In this document: in pieces, positions 14,020-19,498 of the stretch
Layout: each line of letters starts with the position of its first letter
Numbering within the stretch: position 1 is the first letter of the stretch
Origin: a bacterium
GTDB lineage: Bacteria > Patescibacteriota > Microgenomatia > UBA1400 > PJMF01
Length of the DNA stretch: 19,498 nt
Reading direction: 5' to 3'
NCBI GenBank assembly: GCA_900299155.1
Contig: OMIS01000010.1
Location: 1-19,498, forward strand
Notes under the pieces: generated by a model
What the model was told of the DNA's origin: nothing
The model's input: the letters and a program-made list of their open reading frames with translations, nothing else
Databases searched by the model: none
Made by a program: the position numbers and the translations under genes

Positions 14020-14424
14020 ATGATTCGTATTGCCGGTATTGACTTACCAGAACAAAAAAAGATCGCATTTGCTTTGCGATATATTTATGGTGTGGGTACT
14101 AAACTTGCACAAGATATTGTCAGAGAAGCAAACATTAGTCCTGATAAACGTACTCGTGATTTAACCACAGACGAGATCAACCGTATTCAACGTTCACTTG
14201 AGAGATTTGCTGTAGAAGGTGATTTGCGCCGTATTGTTAATGATAACATTGACCGTTTACGTCGTATTAAAACATACCGCGGTATGCGTCACTCTATGAA
14301 GTTACCAGTTCGTGGACAACGCACTCGTACCAATAGCCGTACCGCTCGTGGTGGTGGTAAACGTAAGACCGTCGGTGCTCTTACCAAAGAGATGGCAGCA
14401 AAATTAGAAGAAACAAAGAAATAA
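14020..14424 (+). CDS. rpsM: 30S ribosomal protein S13 (uS13)
   Basis: S13 is a 30S head protein that touches the P-site tRNA and forms bridges to L5. The 134-residue product shows MIRIAGIDLPEQKKIAFALRYIYGVG, then DLRRIVNDNIDRLRRIKTYRGMRH and the C-terminal LPVRGQRTRTNSRTARGG, followed by a short basic tail. The first gene after its own promoter, it has no SD (ACAGAAAAACAT). It opens the rpsM-rpsK-rpsD-rpoA-rplQ order of the alpha operon. Confidence 0.98.
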   Translation: MIRIAGIDLPEQKKIAFALRYIYGVGTKLAQDIVREANISPDKRTRDLTTDEINRIQRSLERFAVEGDLRRIVNDNIDRLRRIKTYRGMRHSMKLPVRGQRTRTNSRTARGGGKRKTVGALTKEMAAKLEETKK

Positions 14425-14430
14425 TAGTAT

Positions 14431-14826
14431 ATGGCAAAAACAGCAGCAGCTAAACCAAAAACACAAAAAGCACGCCTTATCGCTAAAGGTCGTCTATACG
14501 TAACCGCTACCTTCAACTCTACATTGGCAAGCATCACTGATGATGAAGGCAATGTCGTATGTTGGTCAACAGCAGGTGAATCTGGATTCACTGGTTCAAG
14601 AAAATCTACTCCATACGCAGCGACAATCACTATTGAAAACGCAGTCACCAAAGCTCGCGCTTTTGGTATGCAACAAATGGCTTTATTCATCAAAGGTCCA
14701 GGACCTGGCCGTGATGTTGCTTTACGCGTTCTCAAAGCACAAGGTATTAAAATTACCATGATTGCTGATATGACTCCAGATCCACACAACGGTACAAGAC
14801 CAAGAAAAGCAAAACACAATAAATAA
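14431..14826 (+). CDS. rpsK: 30S ribosomal protein S11 (uS11)
   Basis: S11 forms the 30S platform near the E site. The 131-residue product has YVTATFNSTLASITDDEGNVVCWSTAG, the GFTGSRKSTPYAA stretch, LFIKGPGPGRDVALRVL and the C-terminal TPDPHNGTRPRKAKHNK. The usual PHNGCRPPK reads PHNGTRPRK, with the Asn-Gly pair kept. It starts 6 nt after rpsM with no SD. Confidence 0.98.
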   Translation: MAKTAAAKPKTQKARLIAKGRLYVTATFNSTLASITDDEGNVVCWSTAGESGFTGSRKSTPYAATITIENAVTKARAFGMQQMALFIKGPGPGRDVALRVLKAQGIKITMIADMTPDPHNGTRPRKAKHNK

Positions 14827-14830
14827 TTTT

Positions 14831-15436
14831 ATGTCAAGATATATCGGACCAAAAAACAAATTAGCTCGCCGCATCGGTGAAGATCTTTCACTCAAATCAA
14901 ATGCAGTGAAAGTATCTCGTCGTTTATCTATTCGCCCTGGTCAACATGGTGCAAAAGGCAAACGCAAACTTTCTGACTTCGGTACTCAATTAGCTGAAAA
15001 GCAAAAATTGAAGTACTTATACGGAGTGACTGAAAAGCAACTTCGTCGTATGTACGATCAAGCTAGTACCAGTTCAGTGGCTACAGGTGAAGGATTGCTT
15101 AGTTCTTTAGAGCGTCGTCTTGATAACGTCGTGTACCGCTCAGGTTGGGCAATCACCCGCGCTGGAGCACGCCAACTCGTTGCTCACGGTCATATTTTAG
15201 TAAATGGCAAAAAAGTAACAATTCCTTCTTACCAAGTTCAAGTCGAAGATGTCGTGAACTTGAGTGAGAAGATCATTAAAAATCCTGATATGTCTGAACG
15301 CATCAAAGATGCTGACAGTGTAGTGGAATGGATTGAAAAGAAACAGGCTGTTGCTAAGATTGCTCGCTTACCAAAGCGCAGTGATATCAAGGAAACAGTA
15401 ACTGAACAATTAGTAGTCGAGTACTACAGTAGATAA
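14831..15436 (+). CDS. rpsD: 30S ribosomal protein S4, zinc-free form (uS4)
   Basis: S4 is a primary 16S rRNA binder and, in E. coli, the repressor of the alpha operon through a leader pseudoknot. The 201-residue product starts MSRYIGPKNKLARRIGEDL and continues RPGQHGAKGKRKLSDFG and QLAEKQKLKYLYGVTEKQLRRMY. An S4-type RNA-binding domain follows (LERRLDNVVYRSGWAITRAGARQLVAHGHILVNGKKV). There is no Cys in the N-terminal region, so this is the zinc-free form. It starts 4 nt after rpsK. A 73-nt gap with hairpins follows before rpoA. Confidence 0.98.
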   Translation: MSRYIGPKNKLARRIGEDLSLKSNAVKVSRRLSIRPGQHGAKGKRKLSDFGTQLAEKQKLKYLYGVTEKQLRRMYDQASTSSVATGEGLLSSLERRLDNVVYRSGWAITRAGARQLVAHGHILVNGKKVTIPSYQVQVEDVVNLSEKIIKNPDMSERIKDADSVVEWIEKKQAVAKIARLPKRSDIKETVTEQLVVEYYSR

Positions 15437-15454
15437 AGGTATAAAAAAAGTAAT

Positions 15455-15488
15455 AATTCCGGTTACGGATTTCCTCAAAAACTTGAGG
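15455..15488 (+). promoter_or_regulatory. Tandem hairpins in the rpsD-rpoA gap
   Basis: Two stem-loops are directly contiguous. The first is AATTCCG-GTTA-CGGATTT (15455-15472), with one mismatch. The second is CCTCAA-AAAC-TTGAGG (15473-15488), a perfect 6-bp stem with a 4-nt loop. No T-run follows, so it is not an intrinsic terminator. It is followed by repeated AGGAG motifs leading to the rpoA ATG. The 3' arm of the second hairpin overlaps the first AGGAG. Confidence 0.5.
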
Positions 15489-15499
15489 AGAGGAGAAAC

Positions 15500-15505
15500 A
15501 AGGAG
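15500..15505 (+). promoter_or_regulatory. Shine-Dalgarno sequence that sets the rpoA start
   Basis: AAGGAG ends 4 nt before the ATG at 15510 and decides that start over the upstream in-frame TTG at 15483. Two further AGGAG copies lie at 15486-15490 and 15491-15495, making three in 20 nt. Confidence 0.8.
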
Positions 15506-15509
15506 AACT

Positions 15510-16448
15510 ATGTCAACTATGACAAACACACAAATCTTGATTAACTTCCAAGTTAAGGAAGAAAGTCAAAAAAATGGAGCTTCAATCATCAGTATTGAAC
15601 CTCTTGAACAAGGCTATGGTCACACTTTGGGTAATGCCCTTCGTCGTGTCCTCTTAACTTCATTGACTGGCTGTGCAATCACTTCAGTTCGTATTTCTGG
15701 TGCAGATCATCAATACTCACCAATTAACGGTGTTACTGAAGATGTGTTGGATTTATCACTTAACTTAAAGCAAGTTCGCATCAAAGCAGCTCAAGAAGGC
15801 AAAGGTGTACTGCGCCTTTCAGTTAAAGGTCCAAAAGAAGTGACTGCAGCTGATATCGAGTGTGAAGCTGGTTTTGAAGTAGTGAACAAAGATCTGTACT
15901 TAGCTACCGTCGCTAAAGGTTCAAACCTTGAAATCGATATGGTTGCTGAAACAGGTATGGGTTACATCGTAGCTGATGAAAAACGCAGTAACTCAATTGG
16001 TGAAATCATGCTTGATGCATTATATTCACCAGTGACTACTGTTTCTTACAAAGTGGAAGCCACTCGTGTCGGTCGTCGTACTGACTATGACAGATTGATC
16101 TTAACCGTCACTACAGATGGTACGGTCACTCCAATGGATGCAGTCAAACAAGCTGCTTCTATTTTACACAAGCATTTTGCTCAAGTAGTAAACCCAGTCG
16201 TTCAGGTTCAAGAAGAGCCACAAGCTCAACTCTCACCTGCTGAAGCTGAAGTATTGCGCTTAACCGTTGAAGAGCTCGATCTTCCAACTCGTATTGCAAA
16301 CGCATTACGTAAGGGCGGTTTCAAGACTGTTGGTGATTTACAAGGCATTCCAAAAAACACCATCGCAAAAGTTAAGAACTTAGGCGAGAAGAGTGTTGGT
16401 ATTGTTAATGAAGCACTTGAAAAGAAAGGGGTCAGTTTGGGTGAGTAA
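15510..16448 (+). CDS. rpoA: RNA polymerase alpha subunit
   Basis: Alpha dimerises to nucleate RNA polymerase assembly and contacts UP elements and activators. The product has 312 residues from this start. The N-terminal domain has ISIEPLEQGYGHTLGNALRRVLL and later GMGYIVADEKRSNSIGEIMLDALYSPVTTVSY. The C-terminal domain (last roughly 65 residues) keeps the DNA-contact residues seen in E. coli: Arg and Asn of LPTRIANAL (R265, N268) and Gly, Lys, Ser of NLGEKS (G296, K298, S299). UP-element recognition is therefore plausible. The frame is open to a TTG at 15483, but the strong SD favours 15510. It is preceded by hairpins and three AGGAG repeats, which suggests translation independent of rpsD. 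Confidence 0.97.
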   Translation: MSTMTNTQILINFQVKEESQKNGASIISIEPLEQGYGHTLGNALRRVLLTSLTGCAITSVRISGADHQYSPINGVTEDVLDLSLNLKQVRIKAAQEGKGVLRLSVKGPKEVTAADIECEAGFEVVNKDLYLATVAKGSNLEIDMVAETGMGYIVADEKRSNSIGEIMLDALYSPVTTVSYKVEATRVGRRTDYDRLILTVTTDGTVTPMDAVKQAASILHKHFAQVVNPVVQVQEEPQAQLSPAEAEVLRLTVEELDLPTRIANALRKGGFKTVGDLQGIPKNTIAKVKNLGEKSVGIVNEALEKKGVSLGE

Positions 16449-16451
16449 TCC

Positions 16452-16465
16452 ATCTGATACCAGAT
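16452..16465 (+). promoter_or_regulatory. Hairpin just before the rplQ start codon
   Basis: ATCTG (16452-16456) pairs perfectly with CAGAT (16461-16465) around ATAC. It ends one base before the rplQ ATG. No SD is present in this 18-nt gap. The size (5-bp stem, 4-nt loop) and position match the hairpin at adk. Confidence 0.4.
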
Positions 16466-16466
16466 T

Positions 16467-16943
16467 ATGAGACACAGAGTAGCAAGTAAACAACTTAATC
16501 GTGATACCAAGCATCGCGAAGCATTAGTAAAAAATATGATCCGTGCTTTAGTTGAGCATGGTCGTATTCAAACCACTATGGCAAAAGCCAAAGTGTTGCA
16601 GCGCATTGCTGACAAGATTGTAACCAAAGCAAAGCAGGACTCCGTAGCTGCTCGCCGTGGTCTGCATCAAGTCTTTGGTAAACGTGATGTAGTAAATACT
16701 TTAGTGGATTGTGTAGCTCCTACCTTCAAAACACGCAACAGTGGTTTTACCCGTATTACCACTATCGGTAACAGAGGTGGCGACAACACGCTTATGGTAG
16801 AATTAGCCTGGGTAGATCAACCAGAAACAGTCGGTACGCTGCGCGCTCCTCAAAAAGCTGAAGCACAACCTGCTGCAAAAGAGACAAAAGTATCAGCTCC
16901 AAAAGCTGCTGCTGAAAAGACAGAAAAGAAAAGCGCAAAGTAA
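16467..16943 (+). CDS. rplQ: 50S ribosomal protein L17 (bL17)
   Basis: L17 is a bacterial-specific 50S protein near the tunnel exit. The core shows MRHRVASKQLNRDTKHREAL, IRALVEHGRIQTTMAKAKVLQ and the C-terminal GFTRITTIGNRGGDNTLMVELAWV. A Lys/Ala-rich tail of about 40 residues brings it to 158 residues, against about 120 in most bacteria. It follows rpoA by 18 nt in the conserved order, with no SD but with a small hairpin before the ATG. Confidence 0.98.
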   Translation: MRHRVASKQLNRDTKHREALVKNMIRALVEHGRIQTTMAKAKVLQRIADKIVTKAKQDSVAARRGLHQVFGKRDVVNTLVDCVAPTFKTRNSGFTRITTIGNRGGDNTLMVELAWVDQPETVGTLRAPQKAEAQPAAKETKVSAPKAAAEKTEKKSAK

Positions 16944-16946
16944 CGT

Positions 16947-17372
16947 ATGCAAAAAACAACAATGGTCACTACTGCACAAGTAAAGCATAACTGGCACTTG
17001 GTTGATGCAAAAGATCAAATTCTTGGTCGATTTGCCACCCAAATTGCAGAAAAGTTAATGGGTAAGCACAAAGCTGATTACACCCCACACATTGATGCTG
17101 GCGATTTTGTCGTTGTTATCAATGCAGCTCAGATTGCTATCAGTGGAACAAAAAACATGAAGAAGATGTATTTCTCATTCTCAGGTTTCCCTGGTGGTTT
17201 GAGTAAAGAAAACTTCTCAGAAGTTATGCGCAAAAACCCAGATCGTATCTTACGTGAAGCTGTTAAGCGCATGCTCCCAGACAACAGACTGCGTGATGGC
17301 CGCTTAAGTCGCTTAAAAATTTATGCAGGTGCTGAGCACACACACCAAAGTCAATTTGCTCAACAACAATAA
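16947..17372 (+). CDS. rplM: 50S ribosomal protein L13 (uL13)
   Basis: L13 is an early-assembly 50S protein. The 141-residue product shows WHLVDAKDQILGRFATQIAEKLMGKHK, YTPHIDAGDFVVVINAAQI, SGFPGGLSKENF and RMLPDNRLRDGRLSRLKIYAGAEHTH. The usual 'yyrHSGyPGGL' reads YFSFSGFPGGL. A second ATG at codon 6 is possible. It follows rplQ by 3 nt; the rplM-rpsI pair is here joined to the alpha operon. Confidence 0.98.
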   Translation: MQKTTMVTTAQVKHNWHLVDAKDQILGRFATQIAEKLMGKHKADYTPHIDAGDFVVVINAAQIAISGTKNMKKMYFSFSGFPGGLSKENFSEVMRKNPDRILREAVKRMLPDNRLRDGRLSRLKIYAGAEHTHQSQFAQQQ

Positions 17373-17384
17373 AGGTATATTTAT

Positions 17385-17888
17385 ATGGCACTTAAATTAA
17401 AAAAGAACAATAAAGTTCAAAAAATCGTCAAAAAAGTTCAACCACAAGTGGCTGTTTCTAATAAAGCAGTGGCACAAAACGTGACCTATCCTACTGGTGA
17501 GTACATTGAAGCAACTGGTCGTCGTAAAGTGGCTAGTGCACGGGTACGTTTATACCAATCTAAAGGCGACTTTGTAGTCAACGAAAAGATTGTTGGTTCA
17601 TACTTTGGCACCGTTAAAAATGCTGATCGCAGATACCTGTTACCATTTGTATTAACTGGCACTGAGCAAAAGTTCTCAGTCGTGGCTAAGATCAATGGCT
17701 CTGGTGTGGCTTCACAACTTGACGCATTGCTGCATGGTATTTCACGCGCTTTAGTTAAGTTTAACCCTGAATATCGCACATTATTAAAAGAAGCTGGCTT
17801 ATTAACCCGCGACGACAGAATGAAAGAAACTCGTAAAGTCGGTAGTGGTGGTAAAGCTCGCCGCAAACGCCAATCTCCAAAGCGTTAA
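17385..17888 (+). CDS. rpsI: 30S ribosomal protein S9 (uS9)
   Basis: S9 reaches the P-site tRNA with its C-terminal tail. The core begins at IEATGRRKVASARVRLY (about residue 44), continues VVAKINGSGVASQLDALLHGISRALVKFNP and ends DRMKETRKVGSGGKARRKRQSPKR, keeping the terminal Lys-Arg. A basic N-terminal extension of about 40 residues makes it 167 long, against about 130. AAAGG upstream supports this start. It is the last gene of the operon and converges on the - strand gene. Confidence 0.98.
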   Translation: MALKLKKNNKVQKIVKKVQPQVAVSNKAVAQNVTYPTGEYIEATGRRKVASARVRLYQSKGDFVVNEKIVGSYFGTVKNADRRYLLPFVLTGTEQKFSVVAKINGSGVASQLDALLHGISRALVKFNPEYRTLLKEAGLLTRDDRMKETRKVGSGGKARRKRQSPKR

Positions 17889-17917
17889 ACGAAACTCAGT
17901 TGATGGTGTATTTCTGC

Positions 17918-17940
17918 GAAAGATATCAGATATCATTTTC
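17918..17940 (+). terminator. Possible weak terminator between convergent genes
   Basis: GATAT (17922-17926) pairs with ATATC (17930-17934) around CAG. Flanking GAAA and TTTC add imperfect pairing, and ATTTTCTTCT follows. The stem is AT-rich and the T-run is broken, so function is uncertain. It lies in the 86-nt gap between the rpsI stop and the - strand gene stop. I see no better terminator there on either strand. Confidence 0.3.
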
Positions 17941-17974
17941 TTCTGCTGTGGATATTTCTCGATAGCAATTAGGT

Positions 17975-19345
17975 CTATAGAGGCTGTTGTGATTGTGTAT
18001 TGATCCTTTGAATGAATGGTATCAGTTTCTTGATCTCAGGATCTTCTGGGTGTATCAAATATTTTTTCAGAAACTGTTCAAAGCCCCATACGCGTACTAA
18101 CTGTGAGTCGTCCTTCAAAAAACTATTCATATACCGTAGCAGCATAAACTGTAAGTGGTACAGTGTGCCTGGTGGATGCTCTCTCAGGAGAGTGACCCAC
18201 CGCTCAAATTGTAATTCCGTGGCCTCAAAACTAATCCCGTGCTCAGCAAGTTCAGCCAACGTGCTGGTTATAATCTGATCTGAATACAAAATACTCAGTG
18301 CGGAGATGGTATCCGGGAAAAAATTGAAATACGGAAACTTAAAAATATCTTGCTCTTCATAACTATCCATCCCAACTGTGAACGAAGCCTGCGGAAATAG
18401 TTGCTGCAGGTACAGAGCCAGTGCGGCAGTCTGTTCCAGACTAGAGGTGCTTGTATCTGAAACACCTGCACAATTAAATAAAAATGCCGCATCAGGCTGG
18501 TGTCTAAGAATTGTTTCACAGACCTGCTGCATATACCCAAACTTCATGATGTATTTCCCTGTCCCAAACGGGTTCTGAGATTCATTTTCAGGATTGAACA
18601 TGACGATTTGATCCATACCAGCCCCGAGCTCTTTTTTGAGGGCTGGAAGTAGTTTATCCAAGTATGAAAGTGCACATGCTGCAAGTGGCAAGCCACTTTC
18701 TACAAACTGCTGTATGGCTGGAAGATATCCCTGCCGTGCAATTTGTTCCTTCAACTGAGCTGGCAAGCTGCCCATGAAAGTAGTGCCAAACTCACGCTCA
18801 AGCTGCTCTAGAGAAATGGGATGCGAGCGGTAGTAAGGTTGGGAAAGACGGGTAAGAAAGTAGCTGATATGGTGTGGGACGTATGATTCAGGATACCGGG
18901 GGGATTTAATAGGTCCACAGCTCAAGGTAATCTTGATGCCACCCTGAGTCAATGCTTTCAGCCACGGCAAGTAGAACGATAAATCAATCTGATTTTGCTC
19001 GGTGACGCATTTATTCCAGCGCATACTGAGGCGCACTTGCGTGATGTGTAGTTTTTTGAGAAAGTCTACGACTAGTTCTGGTGTTGCATCTGGACAGATT
19101 TTTTCTATAAAAACAGGACACAGCGTAGTCCCAAGTTCAATTTTCTTAAGTTGTTCTTTGTGTTGCTCAATAAATGAATCGGTCTCAACGCGAGCGCGTT
19201 GTTCAGTTTCAAATTGTTCTTTAAGTGGATCAAACAGTTTTTTACCAAATGATATACAAATAAGAGAGATGATGGAAAGGTAAAAGAGGAACTGTCTACG
19301 ATTGAGCTGCATGTCTAAATATGTATTTTGTTCTATCTGCACCAT
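17975..19345 (-). CDS. Membrane-anchored TIM-barrel glycoside-hydrolase-like protein
   Basis: The product has 456 residues from the first ATG. The likelier start is Met12 (19312), giving 445 and avoiding overlap with the divergent gene. Residues 12-34 carry NRRQFLFYL, a twin-arginine-like motif, and a hydrophobic stretch (FYLSIISLICIS) without a clear cleavage site, so an N-terminal anchor is likely. A charged linker (about 35-70) precedes the domain. The domain resembles clan GH-A hydrolases: VRLSMRW (105-110), ITLSCGPIKSPRYPE (139-153), FNPENES (250-256) with the Asn-Glu pair N254-E255 as likely acid/base, and FEATELQFERW (373-383) with E378 as likely nucleophile. The substrate cannot be told. 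Motif-level reading is inference; it could be an inactive homologue. Its stop is TAG. It converges on rpsI. Confidence 0.72.
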   Translation of the reverse strand: MVQIEQNTYLDMQLNRRQFLFYLSIISLICISFGKKLFDPLKEQFETEQRARVETDSFIEQHKEQLKKIELGTTLCPVFIEKICPDATPELVVDFLKKLHITQVRLSMRWNKCVTEQNQIDLSFYLPWLKALTQGGIKITLSCGPIKSPRYPESYVPHHISYFLTRLSQPYYRSHPISLEQLEREFGTTFMGSLPAQLKEQIARQGYLPAIQQFVESGLPLAACALSYLDKLLPALKKELGAGMDQIVMFNPENESQNPFGTGKYIMKFGYMQQVCETILRHQPDAAFLFNCAGVSDTSTSSLEQTAALALYLQQLFPQASFTVGMDSYEEQDIFKFPYFNFFPDTISALSILYSDQIITSTLAELAEHGISFEATELQFERWVTLLREHPPGTLYHLQFMLLRYMNSFLKDDSQLVRVWGFEQFLKKYLIHPEDPEIKKLIPFIQRINTQSQQPL

Positions 19346-19347
19346 GA

Positions 19348-19498
19348 GTATTTTCTCATATCCTTGGTGAAACTACAGGTGGTGTTGATCTAAATAAAGT
19401 AGATGAGATACAAAAAATAATTGACAATGACTACTATACAGATCGAGTGGCAACATTAGACTGGTTTCCTAGTAACTACTGCAATTACAGTTGTGTAA
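19348..19498 (+). CDS. Radical-SAM-like protein, N-terminal fragment with unclear start
   Basis: The frame is open from just after a TGA (19345-19347) to the window end. It ends WFPSNYCNYSCV; the two Cys spaced CxxxC, with room for a third after the edge, fit the CxxxCxxC iron-sulfur motif of radical SAM enzymes. The preceding residues, GGVDLNKVDEIQKIIDNDYY, look like real coding sequence. No ATG is in this frame. The first GTG (19447) would start just 8 codons before the first Cys. An ATG at 19344 would join the frame if one T were missing from TTTT (19351-19354). The third Cys and all downstream domains are outside the window, so the family call is tentative. Confidence 0.45.

Noticed and set aside
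14289..14819. A 176-codon - strand open frame opposite rpsM and rpsK
   Set aside because: Antisense shadow of conserved ribosomal genes, with no motif and no ribosome-binding site noticed.
1..19498. UGA recoding (code 4 or 25), considered because the organism looks like CPR and UGA stops are absent
   Set aside because: No conserved protein contains an in-frame UGA and full-length products are obtained with the standard code.
1..19498. CRISPR arrays, tRNA or rRNA genes, insertion sequences and integrase or transposase genes
   Set aside because: No regularly spaced repeats, tRNA-like folds, rRNA segments or mobile-element proteins were recognised on either strand.

Overview
The window is a bacterial translation-gene supercluster: the end of fusA, tuf, then the fused S10, spc and alpha operons, all on the + strand (1-17888). 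It is followed by a convergent accessory gene (17975-19345, - strand) and the first codons of another + strand gene cut by the window edge. The organism looks like a member of the Candidate Phyla Radiation (Patescibacteria). No rpmD (uL30) lies between rpsE and rplO, adenylate kinase is a short form without a LID domain, S14 and S4 are zinc-free, and r-proteins carry lineage-type tails. I cannot place it below that level with confidence; a Microgenomates/Katanobacteria-like lineage is a guess. Translation follows the standard bacterial code: all core genes are open with no internal UGA, and Trp is UGG.

Layout. 1-90: C-terminus of EF-G. 160-1356: EF-Tu with a strong Shine-Dalgarno sequence, closed by a clear intrinsic terminator (1374-1404). 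1468-1497: sigma70-type promoter for the long operon rpsJ, rplC, rplD, rplW, rplB, rpsS, rplV, rpsC, rplP, rpmC, rpsQ, rplN, rplX, rplE, rpsN, rpsH, rplF, rplR, rpsE, rplO, secY, adk, map. 13509-13537: extended -10 promoter for infA, whose leader holds two interleaved inverted repeats. 13953-13981: a second extended -10 promoter before rpsM, rpsK, rpsD, rpoA, rplQ, rplM, rpsI. rpmJ (bL36) is absent from its usual place near infA/rpsM.

The genes build the 30S and 50S subunits (17 large-subunit and 10 small-subunit proteins here) and supply initiation factor IF1, elongation factors, the RNA polymerase alpha subunit, the SecY translocon channel, N-terminal Met removal and AMP/ADP balance. This is the normal growth-rate-controlled core set. 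Most genes are separated by 1-20 nt and are probably translationally coupled; about half have no recognisable Shine-Dalgarno sequence.

The accessory end holds a membrane-anchored, Tat-motif-bearing TIM-barrel glycoside-hydrolase-like protein and a divergent, truncated radical-SAM-like gene whose 5' end shows a reading-frame problem. I see no complete new defence or mobile system. The most interesting non-coding signals are the infA leader structure and the rpsD-rpoA intergenic hairpins with three tandem AGGAG motifs.
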